64,000 bases of DNA, from contig NZ_AMXD01000001.1 in the NCBI RefSeq assembly GCF_000310185.1, forward strand, positions 62,001-126,000, in the 5' to 3' direction. How positions within the stretch are numbered: the first letter of the stretch is position 1; each line of letters starts with the position of its first letter. Source of the stretch: Thauera aminoaromatica S2 (GTDB lineage: Bacteria; Pseudomonadota; Gammaproteobacteria; Burkholderiales; Rhodocyclaceae). The notes under the pieces were generated by a model. The model saw only the letters and a program-made list of their open reading frames with translations. It did no database searches and was not told where the DNA came from. Position numbers and translations under genes: made by a program. Positions 42,758 through 52,542 of the stretch are shown one piece after another.

Positions 42758-44383
42758 TCAGTCCAGGCCCTGGGACTGGAGATACTCTTCGTACGTCCCG
42801 CGGTAATCCACGATCTGGTGATCCAGCTTGATCTCGATGATGCGCGTAGCCAGCGAGCTCACGAACTCGCGGTCGTGGGAGACGAACACCAGCGTGCCGT
42901 TGAACTTGTCCAGGCCGGTGTTGAGCGACTCGATCGATTCCATGTCGAGGTGGTTGGTGGGCTCGTCCATCAGCAGCACGTTGGGGCGCGACAGCATCAG
43001 CTTGCCGAACAGCATGCGGCCCTGCTCGCCGCCGGAGATCACCTTCACCGACTTCTTCACCTCGTCGCCCGAGAACAGCAGGCGGCCGAGCGTGCCGCGC
43101 AGCAGGGTCTCGTTGTCCTCGCCGGTGGCGGCGGCGGTGATGCGGGAGTAGGGCGCGATCCAGTCGGTGAGGCTGACGTCCTCGGCGAAGTCGGCCGAGT
43201 GGTCCTGCGCGTAGTAGCCCGGCTTGGCCTTCTCCGCCCACTTGATGGCGCCCTTCTGCGGCGCAAGCTCCCCAACCAGCAGCTTGAGCAGGGTGGTCTT
43301 GCCGACCCCGTTCTCGCCGATGATCGCGACCTTCTCGCCGGCCTCGATGGCGATCGAGAAACGGTTGATCAGCGGCTTGTCCATGCCCGGATAGGCGAAC
43401 GAGATGTTGTCCACCTCGCAGGCGAGGCGGTGCAGCTTGTCCTTGTCGTCGTAGTCGAAGCGGATCCACGGGTACTGGCGGGAAGACGGCTTGACGTCCT
43501 CGGGCTTGAGCTTGTCGATGAGCTTGAGGCGGCTGGTGGCCTGCTTGGCCTTGGACTTGTTGGCCGAGAAGCGGCGTACGAAGGCTTGCAGTTCCTGGAT
43601 CTTGTCCTTGGCGCGCGCGTTGGCCGACGACTGGCGCTCGCGCGCCATGGTCGACGCTTCCATGTAGTCGTCGTAGTTGCCCGGGTAGATCGTGATCGTG
43701 CCGTAGTCCAGGTCGGCCATGTGGGTACAGACCTGGTTCAGGAAGTGGCGGTCGTGCGAGATGATGACCATCGTGCAGTCGCGGTTGTTGAGCACGTCCT
43801 CGAGCCAGCGGATGGTGTTGATGTCGAGGTTGTTGGTCGGCTCGTCGAGCAGCAGGATGTCGGGGTTGGCGAACAGCGCCTGGGTCAGCAGCACGCGCAG
43901 CTTCCAGCCGGGGGCGACCTCGCTCATCGGGCCGTTGTGCAGCTCGGTGGGGATGCCCACGCCGAGCAGCAGCTCGCCGGCGCGCGCCTCGGCGGTGTAG
44001 CCGTCGTACTCGCCGACCTTGCCCTCGAGTTCGGCGGCGTGCATGTAGTCGTCCTCGGTGGCGTCCGGGTTGGCGTAGATCGCGTCGCGTTCCTTGATCG
44101 CCGCCCACAGCTCCTCGTGGCCCATCATCACCACGTCGAGCACGCGCATGTCTTCGTAGGCGAACTGGTCCTGGCGCAGGTAGGCCATGCGCTCGTGCGG
44201 ATCCTTGGAGACGTTGCCGGCGCTGGGGTCGAGGATGCCGCACAGGATCTTCATGAACGTCGACTTGCCGGCACCGTTGGCCCCGATGAGGCCGTAGCGG
44301 TTGCCGTCGCCGAACTTGACGGAGACGTTCTCGAACAGGGGCTTGGCCCCGAACTGCTGGGTGATGTTGGCTGCGACGAGCAC
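42758..44383 (-). CDS. ybiT: ABC-F family ATPase, YbiT type
   Basis: A 541-residue soluble protein with two ABC ATPase domains and no membrane segments. Walker A sites are GANGAGKST (about residue 33) and GENGVGKTT (about 355). Signature and Walker B regions include [14 protein letters not shown] and [14 protein letters not shown]. The charged linker ([18 protein letters not shown]) is the ribosome-binding segment of ABC-F proteins. Sequence order follows E. coli YbiT closely. It acts on the ribosomal E site to rescue or tune translation. The start is GTG with CAGGA upstream. Confidence 0.93.
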   Translation of the reverse strand: MLVAANITQQFGAKPLFENVSVKFGDGNRYGLIGANGAGKSTFMKILCGILDPSAGNVSKDPHERMAYLRQDQFAYEDMRVLDVVMMGHEELWAAIKERDAIYANPDATEDDYMHAAELEGKVGEYDGYTAEARAGELLLGVGIPTELHNGPMSEVAPGWKLRVLLTQALFANPDILLLDEPTNNLDINTIRWLEDVLNNRDCTMVIISHDRHFLNQVCTHMADLDYGTITIYPGNYDDYMEASTMARERQSSANARAKDKIQELQAFVRRFSANKSKAKQATSRLKLIDKLKPEDVKPSSRQYPWIRFDYDDKDKLHRLACEVDNISFAYPGMDKPLINRFSIAIEAGEKVAIIGENGVGKTTLLKLLVGELAPQKGAIKWAEKAKPGYYAQDHSADFAEDVSLTDWIAPYSRITAAATGEDNETLLRGTLGRLLFSGDEVKKSVKVISGGEQGRMLFGKLMLSRPNVLLMDEPTNHLDMESIESLNTGLDKFNGTLVFVSHDREFVSSLATRIIEIKLDHQIVDYRGTYEEYLQSQGLD

Positions 44384-44603
44384 GGAAGCGTCCTGATTTT
44401 CAGATAAAACAAAGCCTTGGATTATAGCGCAGCGACGCTGCGGCGTGCGCTGCGAGTCGGAGCCGATGCGCGGAGCTGTGCCCGCGTGTCGGAATCGTCC
44501 GACGCCGGTTTAGGACCGGGCCGATGGGGCGGAGCGGGGGTGGCGCCTAAAGTGAAGACGTGATCCGGGGCTGCACCGCCCGGCGCCCTCAAAGGAGAAC
44601 ATC

Positions 44604-44768
44604 ATGCTGCACTACGCCGTCGTCTTCTTCGTCATCGCCCTCATCGCCGCCGTGTTCGGTTTCGGCGGCATCGCCGCGGGTGCCGCCGAGATCGCCAAGG
44701 TGCTCTTCGTCGTGTTCCTGGTGATGGCGGTCGCCAGCTTCGTCATCAACCTCGTCAAGGGACGGTGA
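44604..44768 (+). CDS. DUF1328 small membrane protein (YtjA-like)
   Basis: A 54-residue protein with two hydrophobic helices ([39 protein letters not shown]) separated by the AAGAAEIAK turn typical of DUF1328. AAAGGAG precedes the ATG. Members are stress-associated inner-membrane proteins of unknown function. It lies 90 bp before an orphan response regulator. Confidence 0.92.
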   Translation: MLHYAVVFFVIALIAAVFGFGGIAAGAAEIAKVLFVVFLVMAVASFVINLVKGR

Positions 44769-44857
44769 GTCCATGGCCCGCGTCGTTGGTGGGGCCGGCC
44801 TCGCCGGCCCGCTTCGGCTATGCTCGCGCCCCTACACCGCATTCCGGACCTCCGCCC

Positions 44858-45493
44858 ATGCTGCGCATCGCCATCGTCGACGACCACCAGATCGTGCGTG
44901 CCGGCTTTCGCGAGCTGCTGGCCGACGAGCTCGGCCTCGAGATCGTGTTCGAGGCCGCCTCGGGTGAGGCGGCGCTCGAGTCCCTTCGCGAACAGCCGGT
45001 CGACGTGCTGCTGCTCGATCTGTCGCTGCCCGGGCAGAGCGGCGTCGACGTGCTGCGCGCGGTGCGCCAGCGTTACGAGGGCATGCGCGTGCTGATGCTG
45101 TCGGGTTTCCCGGAAGAACGCTACGCGCTGGCGATGATCCGCAACGGCGCCGACGGCTACCTGTGCAAGGACTGCTCGCGCGAGGCGCTGCTGCAGGCCA
45201 TCCGCACCGTGGCGCAGGGCCGGCGCTACGTGTCGGCGCGCACCGCCGAACTGCTCGCCGACGAGCTCGGCGGCGGGGGCGGCGGCGCGCCGCACGAGAA
45301 GCTGTCCGACCGCGAGCTGCAGGTCTTCCTGCGCCTGGCGCGCGGCGAGTCGGTGTCGGACATTGCCGCCGTGCTCAACCTGAGCGTGAAGACCATCAGC
45401 ACCTACCGCACCCGCCTGCTCGAGAAGCTCGGCGTGGCCAGCAATGCCGAGCTGGCGACCTACGCGCTGCGCCACGGGTTGATCCTGGACTGA
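44858..45493 (+). CDS. NarL/FixJ-family response regulator (UhpA-like)
   Basis: A 211-residue regulator. The N-terminal receiver domain has acidic pocket DD (residues 8-9), phospho-acceptor Asp54 in LLLDLSLPG and conserved Lys in LCKDCS. The C-terminal LuxR-type HTH is LSDRELQVFLRLARGESV through VKTISTYRTRLLEKLGV. The ATG at 44858 starts exactly at the receiver; upstream in-frame codons are not conserved. No cognate kinase gene is adjacent. An IS21-family element begins 27 bp after the stop. Confidence 0.92.
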   Translation: MLRIAIVDDHQIVRAGFRELLADELGLEIVFEAASGEAALESLREQPVDVLLLDLSLPGQSGVDVLRAVRQRYEGMRVLMLSGFPEERYALAMIRNGADGYLCKDCSREALLQAIRTVAQGRRYVSARTAELLADELGGGGGGAPHEKLSDRELQVFLRLARGESVSDIAAVLNLSVKTISTYRTRLLEKLGVASNAELATYALRHGLILD

Positions 45494-45626
45494 GGAGCTC
45501 GTGTCGATGAGCGCGCCACTGTTGACGCGCACTGAAAACTACCCAGATTTCGCGGGGTCTGCGCGCTGAAAAGTACCCAGGTGATTAACCTCCGCCGCTT
45601 CCGTCGAGGAGCGGGGAACCGAGGAG

Positions 45627-47128
45627 ATGATCACCATGAATCTGCTGGGGAAGGTCAGAAGGCTGTACTACCGGGAGGGGCTCACGCTCTCGGAGATCGA
45701 GCGTCGCACGGGGCTGACGCGCAAGACGATCCGCAAGTGGCTGAAGGCGCCTGAAGGGGTTGACCCGAAGTACCAGCGCAGGGTCGGCGACACCAAGATC
45801 GCGCCGTACGCGGCGCAGCTGGTCAAGATGTTGGAGACCGATGCGCGGCGACCGCAACGGGACCGGCGCACGGCGCTGAAGTTGTTTGGGCAGTTGCAGG
45901 TGCAGGGGTTCGACGGCGATTACAGCCGCGTCACCGAGTTCATCCGGCGCTGGAAGGCCGAAGGCGGTGCATCGGTCGCGAAGGCCTTCGTTCCGCTGCA
46001 GTTCGAGCCGGGAGAGGGGCGCACCAGTTCGACTGGAGCGAGGAGCATCTGGTCATCGGTGGGGTGTGGCGCAAGGTGCTCGTGGCGCACCTGAAGCTGT
46101 GCTACAGCCGTGCCTTTGTCGTGCAGGCGTATCCGACGCAGAGCCACGAGATGCTGTTCGATGCGCACGCGCGGGCGTTTGCCGCGCTCGGCGGCGTAGC
46201 CCGGCGCGGGATCTACGACAACATGAAGACCGCCGTCGACCGGGTGAAGAAAGGCAAGGCGCGGGTGGTCAATACACGCTTTGCGGCGATGGCCTCGCAC
46301 TACCTGTTCGAGCCGGACTTCTGCAACGTCGCCAGCGGTTGGGAGAAAGGCGTCGTCGAGAAGAACGTGCAGGACAGCCGACGGCGGATCTGGCAGGAGG
46401 CGGCCGAGACGCGCTTTGGTTCCTTCACCGAGCTGAACCTGTGGTTGCTGGCGAAGTGTCGCAGCCTGTGGCATGAGCTCAAGCATCCGGAGTACGACCT
46501 CAGCCTGGCGGAAATGCTCGAGCAGGAGCAGCCCAGCCTGATGCCGATGATCACGCCCTTCGACGGCTACGTGGAGACGCTCGGCAAGGTGTCGAGCACC
46601 TGCCTGGTCACGTTCGAGCGCTGCCGCTATTCGGCGCCGTGCGAGTTGGTGGGGCAGATGGTCGGCATCCGGGTGTATCCCGAGCAGATCGAGCTCGTCG
46701 CGCACGACACCGTCGTGGCCCGTCACGTGCGCAGCTTCACGCGCAACGAAGCGCGCTACGACTGGCAGCACTATCTGCCGCTGATCGAGCGCAAGCCCGG
46801 TGCGCTCAGGAACGGCGCACCCTTCGCCGACATGCCCGCGCCACTGCAGACGCTGCGCGCACTGCTGCTCAAGCGCGAAGGCGGAGATCGGGTCATGGCG
46901 AAGGTGCTCGCCGCCGTGCCTCAGCATGGCCTGGGGGCGGTCATCGTGGCGGTGGAGTTGGCGCTCGAAGCGGGCCGCCCCAGCCCCGAGCACATCGAGA
47001 ACGTGCTCAATCGCCTGAAGTCGGCCCCTGCCACGCCGACCGTCGACACGGTACTGACCCTGAGCGAAACACCGGTGGCGGACCCGCAGCGTTACGACCG
47101 GCTGCGTGCGGAGGTGAGCCATGCGTGA
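45627..47128 (+). pseudogene. istA: IS21 transposase istA, frameshifted
   Basis: The N-terminal part has the HTH region (LTLSEIERRTGLTRKTIRKWL) and runs to VPLQFEPGEG. The catalytic part resumes one frame over at QFDWSEEH and includes GIYDNMKTAVD and KGVVEKNVQDSRRR of the DDE core. Between GGAGAG and CAGTTCGAC (about 46012-46032) eight bases stand where nine are needed, consistent with loss of one base in a G run. This inactivates istA, or is a sequencing error. Its end overlaps istB by 8 bp. Confidence 0.88.
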
Positions 47129-47918
47129 TGTGCTTGCCGAACTGAAAGCCCTGCGCCTGTACGGGATGGCCGACGCCTGGGCGGAGCTGGTGTCCACGAG
47201 TGATCTCGGGTGTCAGAGTTCGGGTTGGCTGCTCGAGCACCTGCTCGAGGCCGAGCATACCGACCGTCACCTGCGCTCGATCCGCTATCAACTGCAGGCG
47301 GCCCGCTTCCCGGTGCATCGGGATCTGGCCGGGTTCGACTTCGAGCAGTCGAAGGTGGAGCGGGCGTTGATTCAGGAACTCGCCACACTCGACTTCACCG
47401 CGCAGGCTCACAACGTCGTCTTCATCGGTGGCACCGGCACAGGCAAGTCGCATTTGGCCACGGCCCTGGGGGTGTCGGGGATCACCCAGCACGGCAAGCG
47501 GGTGCGGTTTTACTCGACCGTTGATCTGGTCAATCTGCTCGAGCAGGAGAAGGCGGCCGGCAAAGCCGGCAAGCTCGCCTTCTCGCTGCTGCGCATGGAC
47601 CTGGTGATTCTCGATGAGCTGGGTTACCTGCCGTTCAGCCAGAGCGGCGGAGCGCTGCTGTTCCATCTGCTCTCGAAGCTGTACGAGCACACCAGCGTGA
47701 TGATCACGACCAACCTGAGCTTCGGTGAATGGGCCAGCGTGTTCGGCGACGCAAAGATGACCACGGCACTGCTCGACCGGCTCACCCATCACTGCCATAT
47801 CGTCGAGACCGGGAACGAGTCCTATCGCTTCCGTCAGAGCTCGGCCAGCGCGCGGTCGCGGATCAAGGACCGCGAGCAGCGCAAGCGCGGCCCCCTCACC
47901 GAGGACGAGCCGTTCTGA
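47121..47918 (+). CDS. istB: IS21 helper ATPase IstB
   Basis: A 265-residue AAA+ ATPase related to DnaC. Walker A is [10 protein letters not shown] (about residues 103-112) and Walker B is [12 protein letters not shown]. The ending with [17 protein letters not shown] is typical of IstB. It assists IstA in target selection. The gene is intact and begins inside the istA end. Confidence 0.93.
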   Translation: MRDVLAELKALRLYGMADAWAELVSTSDLGCQSSGWLLEHLLEAEHTDRHLRSIRYQLQAARFPVHRDLAGFDFEQSKVERALIQELATLDFTAQAHNVVFIGGTGTGKSHLATALGVSGITQHGKRVRFYSTVDLVNLLEQEKAAGKAGKLAFSLLRMDLVILDELGYLPFSQSGGALLFHLLSKLYEHTSVMITTNLSFGEWASVFGDAKMTTALLDRLTHHCHIVETGNESYRFRQSSASARSRIKDREQRKRGPLTEDEPF

Positions 47919-47929
47919 TCCCGGCGCCC

Positions 47930-47978
47930 GCGCAGAGAAGCCCGCTTCGGGCTACGCCCTTCGCGGGCTTCTCTGCGC
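47930..47978. repeat. Perfect 16-bp inverted repeat inside IS21
   Basis: GCGCAGAGAAGCCCGC is repeated in inverted form at 47963-47978 with a 17-base loop, just after istB. There is no T tract. It may still act as a transcript end or a barrier to read-through. Confidence 0.7.
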
Positions 47979-48034
47979 ACACTCACGAACGGTAACTCGA
48001 CTAAACTGAAAAGCAGTTGCTGCATGACGGGCAA

Positions 48035-48307
48035 CTAAAGTGCCTGGGTAAAATTCAACGCGCACCGCTGGGTAGTTTTAGACGCGCGCCGACAATCCGG
48101 TACTTCTTCTGCCTCCACCGGCAATGGCTGCAGATCGGGAAGCGCCTTCTTCAATCGTTCGACGGTTTCACGCGTACGCGTGGACAGGGCCGCGCACGCT
48201 TCAGGGCTCTCGTCGGCCGCCCAGCGCGCATCGGTTGTCAGGTCCGAGCCCTGCTGCAGAAGGCGGGGGTGGACAAGCAGGACGTCGAAATTGTAGCTAT
48301 GCTGCAT
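48035..48307 (-). pseudogene. Hypothetical protein truncated by IS21
   Basis: From an ATG at 48307, 71 codons read MQHSYNFDVLLVHPRLLQQG through EAEEVPD up to the IS21 boundary at 48094. The frame then continues about 20 codons into the IS end. The amino-acid composition and the helical RTRETVERLKKALPDLQ look like real coding sequence. I do not recognise a family. The missing 3' part was not found on the other side of the element. Confidence 0.45.
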
Positions 48308-48340
48308 GCGTTGCCCGCCGATCAAGAGCTGCCCTGAATT

Positions 48341-49027
48341 ATGCCGAAGAAATCAAAGCCGACAAGGTACAAGCAACTTGTGATGGGCATGTTGCTGTCG
48401 CTCCTGGCTACCAGCCCCAGTCTGGCAAATGACCGTGCTGCCGGCCGGACTTTGCGTCCGACAGCGGTGGCCATTCACATCCACGAAGAGATCGCCGACC
48501 AACGCTTCGTTCCGAAACTGGTAGCGCGCCTGCAGGACACCCTTGCACCACCGATCGTGACGATCCCGACCAAGATGGATCTCGAACCTTTCCGGCCAAC
48601 GCTCGGGCTCATGGATGCGCGTCCGCTACTCGATGCCTTGATCGGCGGCATCGACTGGCGACGGGACGGGACCGTCGTGCGCTTCGTCGTGATCGCCGAC
48701 GACATGCAACTGAAACCGGCGCGTTTCAACTTTGCCGCCAGTGCGGGAGACACGAGTACGCCGTTTCACCTTTCGATCGTTTCGCTTGCGAGGCTGCAGC
48801 AGCTCGCCGACGGTGGGCGCGTGGATCGCGACCCCGACCGCACCGCCCAACGCGTGTTCAAGCTGATCGCCAAGAACACCGCCCGGCTCATGGGATACGC
48901 GTCGAGCGATGCCTGCCTTTTCGCCTTTCCTCGCAGCCTCTCCGAGCTCGATGCCACGCCGGAGAACTTCTGCGAGCCGGACCTCTCGGCGCTTGTCGTG
49001 GCGGGCATCGCTCGATCGCCGCAGTAG
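48341..49027 (+). CDS. Secreted archaemetzincin-like protein lacking the zinc site
   Basis: A 228-residue protein with a signal peptide (LVMGMLLSLLATSPSLAND). The rest follows the layout of archaemetzincin peptidases. LLDALIGGI is followed by VRFVVIADDMQLKPARFNFAAS, similar to the DLYVPGLNFVFG region, then SIVSLARL. Near the end, ACLFAFPRSLSELDATPENFC resembles the CVM-F-NSL-E-D-FC segment. The HExxHxxGxxHC site is replaced by KNTARLMGY (residues 178-186), so it should not be a peptidase. The assignment rests on my reading of the motif order. It may bind a partner or be a relic. Confidence 0.6.
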   Translation: MPKKSKPTRYKQLVMGMLLSLLATSPSLANDRAAGRTLRPTAVAIHIHEEIADQRFVPKLVARLQDTLAPPIVTIPTKMDLEPFRPTLGLMDARPLLDALIGGIDWRRDGTVVRFVVIADDMQLKPARFNFAASAGDTSTPFHLSIVSLARLQQLADGGRVDRDPDRTAQRVFKLIAKNTARLMGYASSDACLFAFPRSLSELDATPENFCEPDLSALVVAGIARSPQ

Positions 49028-49045
49028 TCGACGGCGGCGACAGCA

Positions 49046-49477
49046 ATGGAGCGAGCCTCACAACACGATGATCCGGATCTCAAGGCACGATCCGACGCGC
49101 TCCGGCGTGCGGCGGGTTATCGGGTCGATGGTCGTCTAGACCCCATCGTCAGAAGAAGGTCAGTCACGAGGAAGGTTTTGACTTTTCTTGTGATCGCGCT
49201 CGTATTCGGATTCGCTATCGACTTTGCGAACCGGCTCGATCCGCATGCCGCCGCCGCAATTCTCTGGTTGGAAAGCAATTCATCCGTGAAGGAGCAGGTG
49301 GGGGAGATCGGGGGGGCACGCATCGTCAAGGTCCGTTACTTCGGCGCTCAAGCGGGACGCCGAGGAGTGGATCGTGAATACTTCTTCGTGGTGCGAGGTT
49401 CCAAAGGGCACGCGCAGATCGTGGTGCGTGCCGAAAGGGATGAGCAGGGTCTCTACATCTATCAAGTACGGGAGTGA
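49046..49477 (+). CDS. Membrane protein with Coa1-like domain
   Basis: A 143-residue protein with one transmembrane helix (VLTFLVIALVFGFAIDFA, about residues 44-61) after a charged cytoplasmic start. The outer part (LWLESNSSVKEQVGEIGG, then EYFFVVRGSKGHAQIVVRAER) resembles the cytochrome oxidase assembly factor Coa1 domain. The similarity is moderate. It starts 18 bp after the archaemetzincin-like gene and may be co-transcribed. Confidence 0.6.
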   Translation: MERASQHDDPDLKARSDALRRAAGYRVDGRLDPIVRRRSVTRKVLTFLVIALVFGFAIDFANRLDPHAAAAILWLESNSSVKEQVGEIGGARIVKVRYFGAQAGRRGVDREYFFVVRGSKGHAQIVVRAERDEQGLYIYQVRE

Positions 49478-49500
49478 GGAAGCAGGCCAACACCGCAGAA

Positions 49501-50913
49501 TCAGTCGAGCGTCCGGCAAGGACCTTCGGCGAGCGCACCGGCCAGCCGCTGGAAGCCCTCGATGAGGGCATCGTCTCCCGGACCGCTCACGCTCGCGCGT
49601 ATGCACTGCGGGACACCGATGCGGCCCACCGCGAAGGATTCTGCGGCCTTGACGACGACACCGTGCGTCTCGAGCTCGGCCGCCAGTTCGCTGGCTCGCC
49701 ACGGCTCGGGCAAGGTAATCCAGTAGTGGTAGCAGCCCTCGTCGGTGCGTGCCTCCAGCCCCGTGAGCGTCGGCTCGACCAGCGCCTTGCGGCGGCTGAT
49801 TTCGGCACGTTGATGGGTGCAGAGCCTTGCCGCGGTGCCGTCGAGGATCCAGCCGGCGCCGATCTCCGCCGTCAGGGGCGTCGCCATCCAGCAGGTCGTG
49901 CGCACCGCACTGGCGATCCGGCCGACGAGATGATCCGGCGCTGCAATGAACCCGACGCGCAACCCCGCCGACACTGCCTTCGTCAGGCTGCCGATGGTCA
50001 CCGTGCGGGAGGGCGCGAATTGCGCCAGGCTCGGCAGGTGTGGCGCTACCAGCACGCCGTGCGCATCGTCCTCGATGATCAGCACGTTGTGCCGCAGACA
50101 GATATCCGCGATCGCCTGCCGGCGCGCCAGGTCCATGGTTCCGGTGGTCGGATTGTGGAGGGTCGGCGTGCAGTAGAGCGCATGCACCCGCTGCCGCGAA
50201 CACGCCTCTTCCAGCGCCTCGGGCAGCAAGCCCTGCGCGTCCATCGCCAGGCCGTCCAGGCGAACACCGAGCCCTCGCGCGGCGGCCACGAGCCCGGGGT
50301 AGGTCAGGTGCTCGGAGACGATCAGCTCGTCCTTGCGCAGCGTCGCCATCATCGTGCATAGCAACGCGTGCTGGGCGCCGTTGCTGACCACGATATGGTC
50401 CGCAACCGCGTCGCGCCCGCTGAGCCCTATCCATTGCGCCCCGGCCTCGCGATGCCGCCCCAGACCGGTGTCGGGGAGATAGCTGCCGAGCTGCGTCAGC
50501 ACTCGCCGGTCGCCGCCAAGGCGCAGCAACGCCTCGCCCAGAAGCGCCGACTCTTCCCCCGGGATGTGCATGTTGCGTGACAGGTCGATGAGGCCGGGCT
50601 TGCCGTCCGGCGCATTGTCGAATTCGTTCTTGTGCGTCCGCTCGCCAGGGGGCAAGACGTAGGTGCCGTCCCCGACGCGGGAGGTCACAAGGCCCTGTCG
50701 TTCGATCTCGGCATAGGCGCGACCGACCGTCCCCACCGTGACCGACAGGGCATCCGCAAGCACGCGCAGCGGCGGCAGCTTGGCGTCTGCTCGAAGGCGG
50801 CCGTCAAGAACGGCCTGCGCAAGCGCTTCGCCGATCACGCGGTAGCGCGGTCGCCCGTCGGGGACCGCCGAGCGCGCAATTGTCACCGCGTCAATATACT
50901 TGTTGACCCTCAT
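49501..50913 (-). CDS. MocR-type GntR regulator with PLP aminotransferase domain
   Basis: A 470-residue regulator. The N-terminal GntR winged helix (LPPLRVLADALSVTVGTVGRAY through GLVTSRVGDGTYVLPP) is joined to a class I aminotransferase fold. The predicted PLP lysine is in TVTIGSLTKAVSAGLRVG. Such proteins sense amino acids, vitamin B6 or related compounds. The start at 50913 is used because residues upstream show no similarity; an ATG at 50940 is possible. It is divergent from a DMT transporter gene, its likely target. Confidence 0.9.
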   Translation of the reverse strand: MRVNKYIDAVTIARSAVPDGRPRYRVIGEALAQAVLDGRLRADAKLPPLRVLADALSVTVGTVGRAYAEIERQGLVTSRVGDGTYVLPPGERTHKNEFDNAPDGKPGLIDLSRNMHIPGEESALLGEALLRLGGDRRVLTQLGSYLPDTGLGRHREAGAQWIGLSGRDAVADHIVVSNGAQHALLCTMMATLRKDELIVSEHLTYPGLVAAARGLGVRLDGLAMDAQGLLPEALEEACSRQRVHALYCTPTLHNPTTGTMDLARRQAIADICLRHNVLIIEDDAHGVLVAPHLPSLAQFAPSRTVTIGSLTKAVSAGLRVGFIAAPDHLVGRIASAVRTTCWMATPLTAEIGAGWILDGTAARLCTHQRAEISRRKALVEPTLTGLEARTDEGCYHYWITLPEPWRASELAAELETHGVVVKAAESFAVGRIGVPQCIRASVSGPGDDALIEGFQRLAGALAEGPCRTLD

Positions 50914-51010
50914 ATGTAAGGAAAATACGCTTTCGATCATGAATTCATGGTCGATTGTACTCGTATTGTTGGGGTGCATTCGGCAGCGATCGAACGGAGA
51001 CGGACACCTC

Positions 51011-51955
51011 ATGCCATCGAGCACCCGAATACCTGCAGCCGAAACCGGCCAGACTGCGCGCTCATCCGCGGTCGTCGTGGCCATCCTCTTCGCCATCGTC
51101 TGCCTCACCTGGGGGACGACCTGGCTCGGGATCAAGCTGGCCGTGGACACCGTGCCGCCTCTGCTGGCTGCGGGCCTGCGCTTCGTCATCGCGTTTCCGC
51201 TCTTGTACTTGATCGCGCGTGCGCAGCGTGCGCCGTTGCTGTTTCCCGAAGGGCAAGGCGGACTTTTCGTGCTGATCGTGATCCTTTACTTCGCGCTGCC
51301 GTACCTGCTGATCAATGCCGGCGAGCAGTACGTGAGTTCCGGGCTCGCCGCGCTTTTGTTCAGCACGATGCCGGTCTTCACCGTGATCTTCTCCGTCTTG
51401 ATCCTGCGCGAACCGATCTGGGCGACGCAACTCGTCGGAATCGTCGGGGGCTTCTTCTCACTGGGCATGATCCTGCACGAGCAGGGCGTCGGCTTCGCCT
51501 ACCGCAGCCTGTTCGGGGCCGCTGCCATCCTGCTGGCGGCACTGCTGCATGCGTATTGCTACGTCACCACCAAGAAGCGGGGCGCAGCGATCGGAATCGT
51601 CACCTTCAACACGCTGCCGATCGGGATTGCCGGCATCGCGCTCACCCTCGTCGGCGTCATCGTGGAGCGGCCGGATGTGTCGCAGTTCTCCGCGACCTCG
51701 CTGGGCGCTCTCGTCTATCTCGGCACGGTCGCGTCGGTCGGCGGCTTCCTGGCCTATTTCCACCTGCTCAAGCAACTGAGCCCGGTGGTGCTGTCGTTCG
51801 TGTTCCTGATCTTCCCGGTGATCGCGGTGATCCTGTCCGGCTGGCTGGAGCACCGGGGCGTGTCGCCGGCGTTCGCCGGATACTGCGTCGTGCTGATCGC
51901 GGCGTTCGCGCTGACGAAGCTGCAGATCGGTCGGCTATCCAGAGCGCGCGTATGA
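51011..51955 (+). CDS. EamA/DMT-family transporter
   Basis: A 314-residue membrane protein with about ten hydrophobic helices and two EamA repeats. The first begins VVVAILFAIVCLTWGTTWLGIKLA, and the second includes LGALVYLGTVASVGGFLAYFHLL and VFLIFPVIAVILSGWLE. It probably exports amino acids or metabolites across the inner membrane. The ATG at 51011 starts the conserved region; 37 in-frame upstream codons overlap the shared promoter region and are not counted. Divergent from the MocR regulator. Confidence 0.9.
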   Translation: MPSSTRIPAAETGQTARSSAVVVAILFAIVCLTWGTTWLGIKLAVDTVPPLLAAGLRFVIAFPLLYLIARAQRAPLLFPEGQGGLFVLIVILYFALPYLLINAGEQYVSSGLAALLFSTMPVFTVIFSVLILREPIWATQLVGIVGGFFSLGMILHEQGVGFAYRSLFGAAAILLAALLHAYCYVTTKKRGAAIGIVTFNTLPIGIAGIALTLVGVIVERPDVSQFSATSLGALVYLGTVASVGGFLAYFHLLKQLSPVVLSFVFLIFPVIAVILSGWLEHRGVSPAFAGYCVVLIAAFALTKLQIGRLSRARV

Positions 51956-52044
51956 CCCGACTTCACGAGTAGTCCGGTGCCCCGGTGGGCAAAGTGTCTG
52001 GCCGGAAGTCGCCGTCTGAAGGGCGTGGAGCCTAGCCGTTCGAT

Positions 52045-52542
52045 TTAGGCGACGTTTGGCGCGATACGGCAACCTTTGAGCAAGAGCGACCCCCAGTAGA
52101 GCCAACCCAGGAAGAACATGGGAAAGAAAACGAGACCCTCCCATGCACTGCGAGTCATATAGCCAGGTAACAGTGCCGCGTTTGGTGGAGACTGCGGGTC
52201 ATAGTAGACGCGCACGGAACTGCCGGGCGGGTAGCTGTCTGCTACGCGGCTTGCAACCTCGGATCGAAAACACTGTTCGACATCTGGCACCCGTGCGCTC
52301 GACTCGAATGCCTTGTCGCGCACCACGTATGTGTAGTGTATGACGGGTACGGAACAATACGTCCTTCCGCGGGTTTCGTGCTTGACGATGGTGCCCGTGA
52401 CGTGTGGCCAATGCCTTGAGTCCAGCGTATCTCGGGCGCCTTGGATCGACTCCGCACCGTAGTACAGGACTGGAGCGCCGAGCAGCAGCCACACGGCAAG
52501 CAGCAATGAACGGGGTGGCGTTCTCGGCAAACCGGCGGACAT
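52045..52542 (-). CDS. DUF3592 membrane protein
   Basis: A 165-residue protein with an N-terminal helix (LLLAVWLLLGAPVLYYGA) and a C-terminal helix (GLVFFPMFFLGWLYWGSLLL). Between them is the DUF3592 beta domain (WPHVTGTIVKHETRG; PPGSSVRVYYDPQSPPNAAL). Its ATG shares a base with the stop of the racemase gene (TGATG), so the two are translationally coupled. The function is unknown. Confidence 0.88.
   Translation of the reverse strand: MSAGLPRTPPRSLLLAVWLLLGAPVLYYGAESIQGARDTLDSRHWPHVTGTIVKHETRGRTYCSVPVIHYTYVVRDKAFESSARVPDVEQCFRSEVASRVADSYPPGSSVRVYYDPQSPPNAALLPGYMTRSAWEGLVFFPMFFLGWLYWGSLLLKGCRIAPNVA

Larger units (their letters stand above)
45520..48094 (+). mobile_element. IS21-family insertion sequence
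   Basis: Ends with imperfect inverted repeats: TGTTGACGCGCACTGAAAAC at the left, and its counterpart at 48068-48094 starting CTGGGTAGTTTT and ending in GACA. Internal copies of the CTGAAAA-TACCCAG unit follow at the left end (45566-45581), as usual for multiple IS21 transposase sites. It contains istA and istB in overlapping order. No matching 4-8 bp target duplication was found at the two ends, so the flanks may have rearranged. istA carries a frameshift. Confidence 0.88.

Noticed and set aside
41070-42806. 578-codon plus-strand frame across the Fic gene
   Set aside because: Antisense to an intact Fic gene with both functional motifs; no recognisable protein similarity.
42612-44407. Long frames on both strands overlapping the ABC-F gene
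   Set aside because: The -1 frame on the same strand and the antisense frame are both shadows of ybiT, which matches its family throughout.
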